A DNA stretch of 64,000 nt from the NCBI GenBank assembly GCA_900541855.1, contig UQLD01000008.1, positions 30,172-94,171 on the forward strand, in the 5' to 3' direction. The notes beneath the pieces were generated by a model. That model saw nothing but the letters and a program-made list of their open reading frames with translations, did no database searches and was not told the DNA's origin. This DNA is from an uncultured Collinsella sp. (GTDB taxonomy: Bacteria > Actinomycetota > Coriobacteriia > Coriobacteriales > Coriobacteriaceae). The stretch's first letter is position 1. Each line of letters opens with the position of its first letter. Positions 1 to 10,308 of this stretch are shown here, piece by piece. The position numbers were made by a program, and so were the translations under genes.

Positions 1-807
1 GAGTGCACGCCGTTCGCCATCATCACCGACAAGGAGACCGGCATCAAGTGGCCGCTCGCCGACTACGCGCTGCTCCCCAACATGGCTATCGTCGACGCCG
101 ACAACTGCATGACCGCCCCGCGCGGCCTGACCGCTGCCTCCGGCATCGACGTCATGACCCACGCCATCGAGTCCTACGTCTCCATCATGGCTTCCGACTA
201 CACCAAGGGCCTCTCCGAGCGCGCTGCCAAGCTCGTCTTTGAGAACCTGCCCTCCAGCTTCACGAACGGCGCCAAGGACCCGCACGCCCGCGAGGAGATG
301 CACAACGCCTCCTGCATGGCCGGTATGGCCTTCGCCAACGCCTTCCTGGGCCTCAACCACTCCATGGCTCACAAGCTCGGCGCTTTCCATCACCTGCCCC
401 ACGGCATCGCTAACGCCGTCATCCTGACCCGCGTCATGCGCTACAACGCCGCCGAGGCTCCCGTCAAGATGGGTACCTTCTCCCAGTATCCTTACCCCAA
501 CGCGCTGCACAACTACGCCGAGATGGCCAAGTACTGCGGCATCGAGGGCAAGGACGACAAGGAGGTCTTCGAGAACTTCATCACGAAGCTCGAGGAGCTC
601 AAGGACTTCATCGGTGTCAAGAAGACCATCGCCGACTACGGTGTTGACGAGCAGTACTTCCTCGACACCCTCGACGAGATGACCGAGCAGGCATTCAACG
701 ACCAGTGCACCGGCGCTAACCCGCGCTACCCGCTCATGAGCGAGATCAAGGAGCTCTACCTGGACGCCTACTACGGCCGCGAGCCCCAGGACTACGCCGT
801 CTGCTAG
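1..807 (+). CDS. adhE: Bifunctional aldehyde-alcohol dehydrogenase AdhE, C-terminal part (5' end outside window)
   Basis: The frame is open from base 1, so 268 C-terminal residues are visible. They form the iron-dependent alcohol dehydrogenase half, which reduces acetaldehyde to ethanol with NADH. The iron ligands are recognisable: Asp and His in GIDVMTHAIE, His in LNHSMAHKLG and His in LPHGIANA. The C-terminal block DQCTGANPRYPL followed by ELYLDAYYG is typical of AdhE rather than of stand-alone FucO-type enzymes. The N-terminal aldehyde dehydrogenase half is presumably upstream but cannot be seen. A stand-alone iron alcohol dehydrogenase is the less likely alternative. A GC-rich hairpin follows the stop. 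Confidence 0.9.
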   Translation, partial: ECTPFAIITDKETGIKWPLADYALLPNMAIVDADNCMTAPRGLTAASGIDVMTHAIESYVSIMASDYTKGLSERAAKLVFENLPSSFTNGAKDPHAREEMHNASCMAGMAFANAFLGLNHSMAHKLGAFHHLPHGIANAVILTRVMRYNAAEAPVKMGTFSQYPYPNALHNYAEMAKYCGIEGKDDKEVFENFITKLEELKDFIGVKKTIADYGVDEQYFLDTLDEMTEQAFNDQCTGANPRYPLMSEIKELYLDAYYGREPQDYAVC

Positions 808-826
808 TTTTTAGCACGGTTTTTTG

Positions 827-863
827 CGGCGGGGGTGCACGGGTGTTTCACACACCCCCGCCG
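827..863 (+). terminator. Hairpin downstream of adhE, possible terminator
   Basis: An 11-bp perfect GC-rich stem (827-837 with 853-863) starts 20 bases after the adhE stop. It follows, rather than precedes, a T run at 820-825, so it lacks a classic U tract on the plus strand. It may be a weak terminator or an mRNA 3' stabiliser. Confidence 0.45.
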
Positions 864-896
864 TCGCTTCTATCGCATCGTTGAAAGGATGCAACC

Positions 897-1661
897 ATGC
901 TGCTACCCGATTCCAAGACCGAGCTCGTCCGCCGTGGCAACAAGGTCGTTTACGACCTGGGCGACAAGATCGTCAAGGTCTTTAACGAGACCAAGCCTGT
1001 CTCCGACGTGTTCAACGAGGCTTTGAATCTTGCCCGCATCAATGAGTGCGGCATCCGCAGCCCCAAGGCTCTCGAGGTTTCCCAGCTCGAGAACGCCAAC
1101 GGCTGGGCGCTCGTGACCGAGAAGGTTCCGGGCACCACCCTTGCCGAGAAGATGACTGCCGAGCCCCAGCGCTTTGGTGAGTACCTCGAGATGTTCGTCG
1201 ACCTCCAGATCGAGATCCACGGCTACACCTCCCCGCTGCTCAACCGTCAGCGCGACAAGTTCGCCCGCATGATCGACAGCCTTGATCAGCTCAATGCCAC
1301 CACGCGCTACAACCTTCAGGAGCGTCTGGACGGCATGACCAAGGAGTTCAAGGTCTGCCACGGCGACTTCAACCCCTCCAACGTCATCGTCGGCGACGAC
1401 GGCCAGCTCTATGTGTGCGACTGGGCACACGCCACCCAGGGCTCCCCTGCTGCCGACGTTGCCACCACCTACCTGCTCTTTGCCCTCAACAGCAAGGACC
1501 AGGCCGAGGCCTACCTGGAGCTCTACTGCGACCGTGCCGACATGCCCATGCAGGTCGTGCGTCAGTGGACGAGCATCGTCGCCGCTTCCGAGCTCGCTCG
1601 TAATCGCAACGTGAACGATGAGTTCCTGAAGAACTGGATCGACGTCGTCGATTATCAGTAA
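897..1661 (+). CDS. Aminoglycoside phosphotransferase-fold small-molecule kinase
   Basis: This 254-residue protein has the APH/choline-kinase fold. Lys27 in IVKVF is a candidate ATP-binding lysine, HGDFNPSN at residues 155-162 is the catalytic Brenner-type loop, and CDW at 174-176 supplies the metal-binding Asp. The substrate cannot be read from sequence; such enzymes phosphorylate choline, sugars, methylthioribose or antibiotics, and a resistance role should not be assumed. The ATG lies 8 bases after an AAAGG SD. It is a single-gene unit between the adhE hairpin and a strong terminator at 1694-1736. Confidence 0.8.
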   Translation: MLLPDSKTELVRRGNKVVYDLGDKIVKVFNETKPVSDVFNEALNLARINECGIRSPKALEVSQLENANGWALVTEKVPGTTLAEKMTAEPQRFGEYLEMFVDLQIEIHGYTSPLLNRQRDKFARMIDSLDQLNATTRYNLQERLDGMTKEFKVCHGDFNPSNVIVGDDGQLYVCDWAHATQGSPAADVATTYLLFALNSKDQAEAYLELYCDRADMPMQVVRQWTSIVAASELARNRNVNDEFLKNWIDVVDYQ

Positions 1662-1693
1662 TATCTGAGCGATTTATTTCGCATCGGAGGCAC

Positions 1694-1736
1694 AAGGAAA
1701 ACCCCGCAGCTCGCATGGGCTGTGGGGTTTTCCTTT
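1694..1736 (+). terminator. Intrinsic terminator after the APH-fold kinase
   Basis: A 17-bp stem with one G-T pair (1694-1710 with 1719-1735) closes on an 8-base loop and runs into TTTT at its base. The A-rich left arm makes it usable from both strands. Confidence 0.85.
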
Positions 1737-1764
1737 TAGATATCGAAGATGCTACAAGATAATA

Positions 1765-1808
1765 GGACGGCCCCGCATCTCCCCGATTGGAGAAATGCGG
1801 GGCCGTCC
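1765..1808 (-). terminator. Terminator hairpin after proS
   Basis: A 14-bp perfect stem (1765-1778 with 1795-1808) with a 16-base loop lies 30 bases beyond the proS stop. Read on the minus strand it is followed by a moderately T-rich stretch. It marks the end of the long rpsB-to-proS run. Confidence 0.7.
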
Positions 1809-1838
1809 CACATATCGAACTACAAGCGAAATCGTCGA

Positions 1839-3560
<1,722 letters not shown>

Positions 3561-4643
3561 TTATTTCTCCTCAATAAGCTTGTCGACCTCTGCCATAAGC
3601 GCGTCGACAATTTGGTCCTCAGCTACTTTACCAATGATCTGGCCATGCGAAAAGAGCAAGGCCTGACCACGTCCGCAAGCAACGCCCAGGTCGGCATCAG
3701 AAGCCTCGCCGGGGCCATTAACGGCACATCCCATAACGGCAATCGAAAGCGGCGCGGTATAGTTCTTAAGCCGCTCGGTTACTTCCTCGGCAATGGGAAT
3801 AAGGTTAACCTGGCAGCGGGCGCACGTGGGGCACGAGACAATCTCGGGGCCACGGCGACGCAGGCCCAACGACTGCAGAATACCCCAGGCAACCGGCGGC
3901 TCCTCAACCGGATCGGCTGTGAGCGACACACGCATGGTGTCGCCAATGCCTTCGGAAAGCAAGATACCCAAGCCTACAGAGCTCTTGATGGTGCCCTGGA
4001 GCTTGGTCCCCGCCTCCGTCACGCCCAGGTGAAGCGGAACGTGGGGAATCTCACGCGACAGGGCTCGATAGGTATCGAGCGTCGTTTGCACGCTATGGGC
4101 CTTGGCCGAAAGCACAATGTTCGTAAAGCCGCGGTCCTCAAAGTGCTTGACGAAGCGCTCGCTCGACATCACGAGCTTTTCGGGCTGCGTGAGGTCGTCG
4201 CGCTCGGCGATATCCTGCTCAAGCGAACCAGCGTTGACACCGATGCGAATTGCGCAGCCCGCAGCACCCGCGGCATCGATGACAGCATCGACCTTGGCCC
4301 AATCGCCGATATTACCGGGATTGATGCGGAGCTTGGCGGCACCGGCCTCCACAGCGCCAATGGCCAGCTTGTGGTTAAAGTGGATATCGGCAACGATTGG
4401 CACCGGAGACTCGGCACAGATGGTGCGGAAACCCTCAAGCGCGGCCTCAGTGGGCACGCTCACACGCACGATATCGCAGCCAGCCTGCGCCAACGCGCAC
4501 ACTTGCGCAAGTGTTGCCTTGACATCAGCGGTATCGGTGCAGGTCATGGATTGGACCACCACCGGCGCACCGCCACCGATCTGCACACCGCCCACATGCA
4601 CGGGGCGCGTCAAATCGCGAGGCAAAGGATGGGATAAAGACAA
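3561..4643 (-). CDS. ispG: 4-Hydroxy-3-methylbut-2-enyl diphosphate synthase (flavodoxin), IspG/GcpE
   Basis: This 360-residue iron-sulfur enzyme of the MEP pathway converts MEcPP to HMBPP. The [4Fe-4S] ligands are visible as SCPTC and MGCAVNGPGE in the C-terminal third, and the N-terminal TIM barrel contains VVVQSMT and LRINPGNIG. The open frame extends upstream to 4730, but that part overlaps rseP and is unlike the family. TTG at 4643 is preferred because AGGGGAG lies eight bases upstream and the protein then begins with the usual pre-barrel segment. That SD shares bases with the rseP stop codon, which implies translational coupling. The gene abuts proS. Confidence 0.93.
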   Translation of the reverse strand: MSLSHPLPRDLTRPVHVGGVQIGGGAPVVVQSMTCTDTADVKATLAQVCALAQAGCDIVRVSVPTEAALEGFRTICAESPVPIVADIHFNHKLAIGAVEAGAAKLRINPGNIGDWAKVDAVIDAAGAAGCAIRIGVNAGSLEQDIAERDDLTQPEKLVMSSERFVKHFEDRGFTNIVLSAKAHSVQTTLDTYRALSREIPHVPLHLGVTEAGTKLQGTIKSSVGLGILLSEGIGDTMRVSLTADPVEEPPVAWGILQSLGLRRRGPEIVSCPTCARCQVNLIPIAEEVTERLKNYTAPLSIAVMGCAVNGPGEASDADLGVACGRGQALLFSHGQIIGKVAEDQIVDALMAEVDKLIEEK

Positions 4644-4656
4644 TCCAAACACTCCC

Positions 4657-6033
4657 CTACAGAATAAATCGAAGGATGTCGGAACGAAGCATATAGACAA
4701 ACAGCAGCACAAAGAGCGCGATGCCCACATAGCTCACAATCGTCTGGACCTTGAGCGGAAGCTCGCGGCCCACAATCTTTTGAATGATCTCGATGACCAG
4801 CTTGCCGCCATCGAGTGGTGGGATGGGCAGCAGGTTCATAAAGCCAAGCGAGAACGAAATGAGGGCGGCAAACGAAAGGAATGTGGCAGGACCGGCAGCA
4901 GCAGCCTGTGAGGACATAACGCTAATACCCACGATCGAAGAAGACTGATCGAGAATCTCCATCGTATGCTGCGGCTGGAGCAGGCGCATCACGCCCTCCG
5001 CGGTCTGCACAACATAGGAGAATGACAGACGCGCCGAGGTGATGGGGTCCAAACGGACTACCTGCGTAGAGGCATACACACCTAGGCGCTCGTCCTCTTT
5101 GAGCGCAACCGTGGTCGAATGCTGCTTGCCGTCACGCTCGTACTCGATGGCGATATCGTCCTTACCGGCGGCCTTGCCGATGGCATCGTAAACGTTCATC
5201 CATGTGGAGCACGATACACCGTCAACCGAAAGGATCGCATCACCAGCCTCGATACCCGCCTTGGCGGCAATAGACCCCTCGTCAACCTGACCGATCACGT
5301 TGGTATCGATCGGCACGGTGACGCCCGCAATGGAATAGATGCTCATAAGCAGCAAAAAACCCGTCAGGATATTGACGAGAATGCCCGCGAGCAGCATAAA
5401 GGCGCGCTTGAGAAAGCCCTGGCCAAGATAAGTGTGCGAGCGCTCTTGCGCCAAGAAATCAGCCTCGCCGCACGGCAGCTCCCACACATCGCCCTCGGCA
5501 GTCGCATGCTCTCGATCGAACCGGCGGCCGTCAAAGGTGGTGTAACCCGCCGCGTCTCGCGGCAGCGTCTGATACTTGGTGGGATAGTAGCTCGGCGAGG
5601 GTTTCTCCCCTTCCTCATACCAGGGAGCGATGGAGCCCCAGCCCAGCAACAGAGCACAAGCCTCGAGCACATCCTCCTCGGAAAGCTCGAGCTCGACAGC
5701 AAGGTCGGCCACGGTCACGCGACCATGACGGTAGATAGCCGCGAGCACGCGATCGGCGCAGGAGACATCGGTCGGATCCATACCGCAGATGGCAGCGTAG
5801 CCACCCAGCAGCAGCGGGGTCACGCCAAACTTGGTTCCAATGCGACGCGACGTGTAATGGATGTCAAAGCGGCACGGCAGGCCCAAAAAGAACTCGGTCA
5901 CACGGACGCCGCAGGCACGCGCCGCCAAAAAGTGGCCGCCCTCGTGCAAAAACACGAGGACGGAAAGCATCAGCAGGCCCCAAAAGACCGATGAGAGAAC
6001 GCTCAGAACAGTATCCATAAAACGAAAAAGCAA
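4657..6033 (-). CDS. rseP: Site-2 membrane metalloprotease RseP with a large cytosolic-loop insertion
   Basis: This 458-residue M50 protease performs intramembrane proteolysis, classically of anti-sigma factors or signal-peptide remnants. The zinc motif HEGGH is at residues 30-34 in the first transmembrane (TM) segment, a PDZ domain spans roughly 245-325, and the LDG motif sits in NLLPIPPLDGGKL near residue 400. Between GGYAAICGM and the second TM segment lie about 120 residues. They include a predicted winged-helix-like block (about 91-136: ADRVLAAIYRHGRVTVADLA, then LELSEEDVLEACALL) and a Tyr/Pro/Asp-rich segment. Ordinary RseP has a much shorter linker here. The insertion's role is unknown; regulation or substrate sensing is only inference. 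The gene sits between dxr and ispG. Confidence 0.93.
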   Translation of the reverse strand: MLFRFMDTVLSVLSSVFWGLLMLSVLVFLHEGGHFLAARACGVRVTEFFLGLPCRFDIHYTSRRIGTKFGVTPLLLGGYAAICGMDPTDVSCADRVLAAIYRHGRVTVADLAVELELSEEDVLEACALLLGWGSIAPWYEEGEKPSPSYYPTKYQTLPRDAAGYTTFDGRRFDREHATAEGDVWELPCGEADFLAQERSHTYLGQGFLKRAFMLLAGILVNILTGFLLLMSIYSIAGVTVPIDTNVIGQVDEGSIAAKAGIEAGDAILSVDGVSCSTWMNVYDAIGKAAGKDDIAIEYERDGKQHSTTVALKEDERLGVYASTQVVRLDPITSARLSFSYVVQTAEGVMRLLQPQHTMEILDQSSSIVGISVMSSQAAAAGPATFLSFAALISFSLGFMNLLPIPPLDGGKLVIEIIQKIVGRELPLKVQTIVSYVGIALFVLLFVYMLRSDILRFIL

Positions 6034-6043
6034 TCCTTATGGG

Positions 6044-7231
6044 TTAGGAACGGGTTGCGGAGAGTACCTGCGCAGCCTTTTCACGCGCCCACGCATCGAT
6101 GTCGCGAAGCTGCTCAAACGAATCGACCGTCTGCATATCGTGGGCATCCATGCAGGATTCCACAATGCGATCGATATCGGTAAAGCTGCAGCCATCGTGC
6201 AGGAAGGCATCGACGGCGACCTCGTTGGCGGCATTGAGCACGCACGGCATGGTGCCACCCGTCTTGCCGGCACGCTCGGCCAGTGCCAGACAGCGGAAGG
6301 TATCCATGTCGGCAGCATCAAACGTGAGCTGCCCCAGCTCGCGGAATTCGATACGAGGCGCCGGGGTATCCCAACGCTCGGGATACGAGAACGCGAACTG
6401 GATGGGAATACGCATGTCGGAAGCACCGAGATGCGCCATCACGGAGCCGTCGGCAAACTCGACCATAGAGTGAATCTTGGACTGACGCTGCACGACCACG
6501 TTAATGAAATCGAGGTCGCAGTTAAACAGATGCATGGCCTCAATGCGCTCCAGGCCCTTATTCATGAGGGTGGCGGAGTCGATGGTGATCTTAGCACCCA
6601 TGGCCCACGTGGGATGTGCGAGGGCATCGGCACGCGTCACGCGATTTAGCTCGTCGCGCGTGCGGCCAAAGAACGGACCGCCCGAGCAGGTGAGCCAAAT
6701 ACAATGAGCCTCGCGCGGGTTCTCCCCCAGATAGCACTGGTAGATGGCGGAGTGCTCAGAGTCGACTGGAATAAGCTGGCCCGGTTGCGCCAACGGCATA
6801 AGCAAGTCGCCACCGACGACGAGGGACTCCTTGTTGGCAAGGGCAAGACGCTTATTCGAGGTCAAGGCCGCATGGCTCGCCTCGAGACCGGCGGCACCCA
6901 CAATAGCGACGAGTACGCAGTCGACATCGTCGCGACGCGCGAGCTCGCAAACCGCCTGCGCGCCAACGCCGAGCTTCGTTCCCTCGGGCAACTCCTGCAG
7001 CACGGCGTCATCGCCATGAGCGACATCGGCCACGGCAACCGCCGAAACCGAGAACTCGCGGGCAGCGGCAACAAGCTCGGAGGTACTGGAGTTAACGGAC
7101 AGCGCCGTCACCTGCAGGCGATCGGCATGCTGGCGGCACACATCGAGCGCCTGGGTGCCGATGGAGCCCGTACAACCCAGGATGGCAACACGGAGGCGTC
7201 CATCGGGGCCATACGTCGTCTGGAATGACAT
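6044..7231 (-). CDS. dxr: 1-Deoxy-D-xylulose 5-phosphate reductoisomerase
   Basis: This 395-residue enzyme makes MEP from DXP with NADPH, the committed step of the MEP isoprenoid route. The NADPH-binding GCTGSIGTQALDV is at the N terminus, LANKESLVVGG and TCSGGPFFG mark the catalytic region, and NKGLERIEAMHLF is family-typical. The ATG overlaps the cdsA stop by one base (TAATG), with GGAGG nine bases upstream. Its position beside uppS, rseP and ispG links isoprenoid precursor supply to undecaprenyl diphosphate synthesis. Confidence 0.97.
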   Translation of the reverse strand: MSFQTTYGPDGRLRVAILGCTGSIGTQALDVCRQHADRLQVTALSVNSSTSELVAAAREFSVSAVAVADVAHGDDAVLQELPEGTKLGVGAQAVCELARRDDVDCVLVAIVGAAGLEASHAALTSNKRLALANKESLVVGGDLLMPLAQPGQLIPVDSEHSAIYQCYLGENPREAHCIWLTCSGGPFFGRTRDELNRVTRADALAHPTWAMGAKITIDSATLMNKGLERIEAMHLFNCDLDFINVVVQRQSKIHSMVEFADGSVMAHLGASDMRIPIQFAFSYPERWDTPAPRIEFRELGQLTFDAADMDTFRCLALAERAGKTGGTMPCVLNAANEVAVDAFLHDGCSFTDIDRIVESCMDAHDMQTVDSFEQLRDIDAWAREKAAQVLSATRS

Positions 7232-8130
7232 TACAGCACGCCTCCGATCATCAGCATCAGCTGCGCGGTGATGCAGCCGAAGATAAGCGAATCGCTACGA
7301 TCGAGCATGCCGCCGTGGCCCGGGATAAGGTTGCCGGAATCTTTGACGCCCACACCGCGCTTGATGCGCGACTCGATAAGGTCGCCGATAACGCCCAGAA
7401 TGGACACGACCACGCCGCACAGCAGCGCATAGGGCAGGCTGAGCTTGAAGAAATGCGTCGCCCACAGGATGAGCCAAATCAAAACCGAGCCCAGGATGCC
7501 GCCAACAAACCCCTCCCAGCTCTTTTTGGGAGAGATCTTGGGAACCATCTTGTGTTTGCCGATACGGCTACCCACGATATAGGCAAACGAATCGGAGACC
7601 CAGAGAGACGCGCAAACACCCACCGAAAGCAGGGCGCCGGCAAAACCGGGCACGGCATCGCGCAGCAGCACGATAGCCGACAGCATAAAACCGGTGTAGA
7701 TGGGACCCATGAGTGTCACGGCAACATCGGATATACGGGTACGCGGCGACCAGACATACCAAATGCCCACAGCGAGCATCAGGGCAAAAAGCAGGGCATT
7801 CAGCAGCATCGAATCGCCCAACGCCGACAGCGGAAAGAGCACGGCGGCAGCGATACCCATGCGCTCGTTAGCCATCTTGCCATCGAGCCTTGTCATACGG
7901 AAAAACTCATAGCAGCACAGACCGCTCATGACGGAAACAAAGATGGCCGTGGGCACGATACCCAAAACCAGGCACAGGATAAAGACAACGGCGTAGACGA
8001 TACCGGCGGCGGCACGGGTAATAAAGCCCGCCAGCCACGAACCGGTGCCGCTCTTCACTGCAGGCGTTCCCGCAGTGGCAGCTTTGCGCGCAGGCGTCTT
8101 GGGAGCAGATGCCTTGGGACGATCGGACAC
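7231..8130 (-). CDS. cdsA: Phosphatidate cytidylyltransferase
   Basis: This 299-residue integral membrane enzyme makes CDP-diacylglycerol from phosphatidate and CTP. The family signature SRIKRGVGVKDSGNLIPGHG, continuing with a DR/D pair, lies near the C terminus, and SDSFAYIVGSRIGKHK precedes it. The rest is a series of hydrophobic segments. A Lys/Ala/Pro-rich N-terminal tail of about 35 residues is probably disordered and cytosolic. The start is GTG with GGAGG eight bases upstream. It lies three bases after uppS and overlaps dxr. Confidence 0.95.
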   Translation of the reverse strand: MSDRPKASAPKTPARKAATAGTPAVKSGTGSWLAGFITRAAAGIVYAVVFILCLVLGIVPTAIFVSVMSGLCCYEFFRMTRLDGKMANERMGIAAAVLFPLSALGDSMLLNALLFALMLAVGIWYVWSPRTRISDVAVTLMGPIYTGFMLSAIVLLRDAVPGFAGALLSVGVCASLWVSDSFAYIVGSRIGKHKMVPKISPKKSWEGFVGGILGSVLIWLILWATHFFKLSLPYALLCGVVVSILGVIGDLIESRIKRGVGVKDSGNLIPGHGGMLDRSDSLIFGCITAQLMLMIGGVL

Positions 8131-8132
8131 GA

Positions 8133-8927
8133 TTAAGCCTCCTCGGTCTTGCTCAGTCCACCAAACCTACGGTCACGGCCCTGATAGGCCAAAATGGCGT
8201 CGACAAGGCCCCAACGATCAAAGTCGGGCCAATAGGTATCGGTGACGTAGAATTCGGAATAAGCCACCTGCCACAGCAGATAGTTCGAAAGGCGCAGCTC
8301 ACCAGAAGTGCGAATCACAAGCTCAGGATCGGGAAGGCCGGCGGTATAGAGGTGGGAAGCCACCATGTCGTCATCAATTGCGCCAGGATCGATCTTACCG
8401 GCGGCAGCGTCGAGTGCGATCTGACGGACAGCGCGGGTAATCTCGGCACGCGCGCCGTAGTTGACGGCAAGCGCCAGCGTCATGCCGGTGTGATTGGCGC
8501 ACTCGGCAAGACCGCGTTCAAAAACGTCGCGGGTCTTCTTGGGCAGCGCGGAAATGTCACCCAAAAAGACAACGCGCACGTTTTCGCGCTTCAGAAGCGG
8601 CAGCTCGTCGATAAACGTCTTGGCAAACAGGTGCATCAAGACGTTGACCTCATGCTGCGGGCGGTTCCAGTTTTCGGTAGAAAACGCATAGGCCGAAAGC
8701 ACGTCGACGCCCAGACGCACGCAGGCGGTAATAATCTCACGAAGGGAGACGATACCCGCCTTGTGGCCCTCGGTGCGTGCAAGACCGCGCGATGTGGCCC
8801 AACGACCATTGCCGTCCATGATGCACGAGATATGGTGCGGAATGTTATTGAGGTCAAGGTCGGAAAAACCGACGCCCGCAGGGGCGTCGGCAAAGTACTC
8901 GACCAGTTTATGCTCGTCGTATTGCAC
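8133..8927 (-). CDS. uppS: Isoprenyl transferase (undecaprenyl diphosphate synthase)
   Basis: This 264-residue cis-prenyltransferase extends farnesyl diphosphate with IPP to the lipid carrier used for peptidoglycan and surface polysaccharide. The catalytic IMDGNGRWATSRG with its Asp is in the N-terminal third, and RTSGELRLSNYLLWQVAYSE followed by WPDF is the C-terminal substrate-binding block. The start is GTG with GGAG seven bases upstream, the SD overlapping the end of frr. It is tightly packed between frr and cdsA. Confidence 0.96.
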   Translation of the reverse strand: MQYDEHKLVEYFADAPAGVGFSDLDLNNIPHHISCIMDGNGRWATSRGLARTEGHKAGIVSLREIITACVRLGVDVLSAYAFSTENWNRPQHEVNVLMHLFAKTFIDELPLLKRENVRVVFLGDISALPKKTRDVFERGLAECANHTGMTLALAVNYGARAEITRAVRQIALDAAAGKIDPGAIDDDMVASHLYTAGLPDPELVIRTSGELRLSNYLLWQVAYSEFYVTDTYWPDFDRWGLVDAILAYQGRDRRFGGLSKTEEA

Positions 8928-8928
8928 C

Positions 8929-9465
8929 TTAGATCTCCATGACCTCGGCTTCTTTTTCCTTCAGAAGCTCCTCGACCTTGGCGACATACTCATCGGTGTG
9001 CTTCTGGACCTTGGCCTGCTCGCGACGGACATCGTCCTCGGTGAGCTCCTCATCGCGCTCAAGCTTGTTGTTGAAGTCGCGACGGATGTTACGGATAGAC
9101 ACCTTGGCCTGCTCGGCGTACTCGCGGCACTCCTTGACGAGCTCGCGACGGCGCTCCTCGGTGGGAGCCGGGAACGGCAGACGAACGACGGTGCCATCGG
9201 AGTTGGGGGTAATACCCAGATCGGAAGCGCCGATGGCCTTGACGATAGCGTTGATGAGTGCCTTGTCCCACGGCTCGATGAGCAGCATGTGGGCCTCGGG
9301 GGTCTTGACGGCGGCAACCTGCGTGACCGGCGTGGGAACACCGTAATAATCGACGGTGATGTCGGACAGAATGTTGGCATTGGCGCGGCCGGTACGGACC
9401 TTGGAGAAGTTATGCTTGAGGGACTCGAGCGACTTGTCCATATGGGCGGTGATGTTCTCTGCCAT
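8929..9465 (-). CDS. frr: Ribosome recycling factor
   Basis: This 178-residue factor splits post-termination ribosomes together with EF-G. The family core KVRTGRANANILSDITVDYYG is complete, and the C-terminal helix is Glu/Lys-rich as expected. Its length is within a few residues of the family norm near 185. The ATG follows AGGAGG by seven bases, the SD lying over the pyrH stop, so it is coupled to pyrH. Confidence 0.97.
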   Translation of the reverse strand: MAENITAHMDKSLESLKHNFSKVRTGRANANILSDITVDYYGVPTPVTQVAAVKTPEAHMLLIEPWDKALINAIVKAIGASDLGITPNSDGTVVRLPFPAPTEERRRELVKECREYAEQAKVSIRNIRRDFNNKLERDEELTEDDVRREQAKVQKHTDEYVAKVEELLKEKEAEVMEI

Positions 9466-9467
9466 GC

Positions 9468-10190
9468 TTAATCCTCCTGATAGACGAGCGTGCCGACGGG
9501 CTCACCCGCGAGCGCGCGCTTGACGGTGTCCTCGCCATCGATGTTGAGGACCAAAATCGGCATACGGTTATCCTGGCACAGTGCCGTAGCGGTGGAATCC
9601 ATAACCTGCAGACCGCGGACGAGAACCTCGTGATAGGTAATCTTGTCAAAACGGACGGCATCAGCGCACTTGACGGGATCCTTATCGTAGATGCCGTCAA
9701 CCTTGGTGGCTTTAATCAGAATCTCGGCGCCGATCTCGCACGCACGAAGAGCCGCGGCGGTGTCGGTCGTAAAATACGGATTGCCCGAACCGGCGGCAAA
9801 AATAACGACGTTGCCCTTGGAAAGGTGGTTGATGGCGCGACGGCGAATATAGGGCTCGCAGATCTCGTTCATCTGGATAGCGCTCATCACGCGGCAGGGA
9901 ACATCGTTATGCTCGAAGGCATCCTGCAGGGCGAGCGCGTTCATAACGGTTGCCAGCATGCCCATGTAGTCGGCCTGAGCACGCTCCATGCCACCGGCAG
10001 CGCCTGCCATGCCGCGGAAAATATTGCCGCCGCCGACAACGACGCCGACCTCATGGCCAACGGCGAGCAGCTCCTTGACCTGCTTAGCAAGATGGTCGGT
10101 AACCTTGGGGTCGATGCCATATTGGCCGTCGCCCATCAGCGCTTCGCCGGAAAGCTTAAGAAGCACGCGTTTATATCGGATGTCGGACAA
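9468..10190 (-). CDS. pyrH: Uridylate kinase
   Basis: This 240-residue hexameric amino-acid-kinase-fold enzyme phosphorylates UMP to [13 protein letters not shown] at the N terminus and [11 protein letters not shown] are the ATP- and UMP-binding loops. The start codon is TTG with AGGAGG six or seven bases upstream; no ATG is near. A terminator after tsf separates it from rpsB-tsf, so the pyrH-frr-uppS group probably has its own promoter in 10191-10250, where TAGAAT (minus strand) resembles a -10 without a convincing -35. Confidence 0.96.
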   Translation of the reverse strand: MSDIRYKRVLLKLSGEALMGDGQYGIDPKVTDHLAKQVKELLAVGHEVGVVVGGGNIFRGMAGAAGGMERAQADYMGMLATVMNALALQDAFEHNDVPCRVMSAIQMNEICEPYIRRRAINHLSKGNVVIFAAGSGNPYFTTDTAAALRACEIGAEILIKATKVDGIYDKDPVKCADAVRFDKITYHEVLVRGLQVMDSTATALCQDNRMPILVLNIDGEDTVKRALAGEPVGTLVYQED

Positions 10191-10249
10191 AGCGATCCTC
10201 CTTTAGATTGAACTCTCAACATTCTATCAAAGGCTCTAAGAAGAGCCAT

Positions 10250-10284
10250 GAAAAAGCAGGCTGTGAGTAAAACCCACAGCCTGC
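10250..10284 (-). terminator. Intrinsic terminator after tsf
   Basis: A 10-bp perfect stem (10256-10265 with 10275-10284) is followed on the minus strand by a five-base T run (plus-strand A at 10251-10255). It lies 25 bases beyond the tsf stop. Confidence 0.85.
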
Positions 10285-10308
10285 TCATTACCAGCTACAA
10301 GAGCTTAT

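Noticed and set aside
10191..10250. Promoter before pyrH
   Set aside because: TAGAAT on the minus strand resembles a -10 but no -35 is found at 16-18 bases; left out as a feature.
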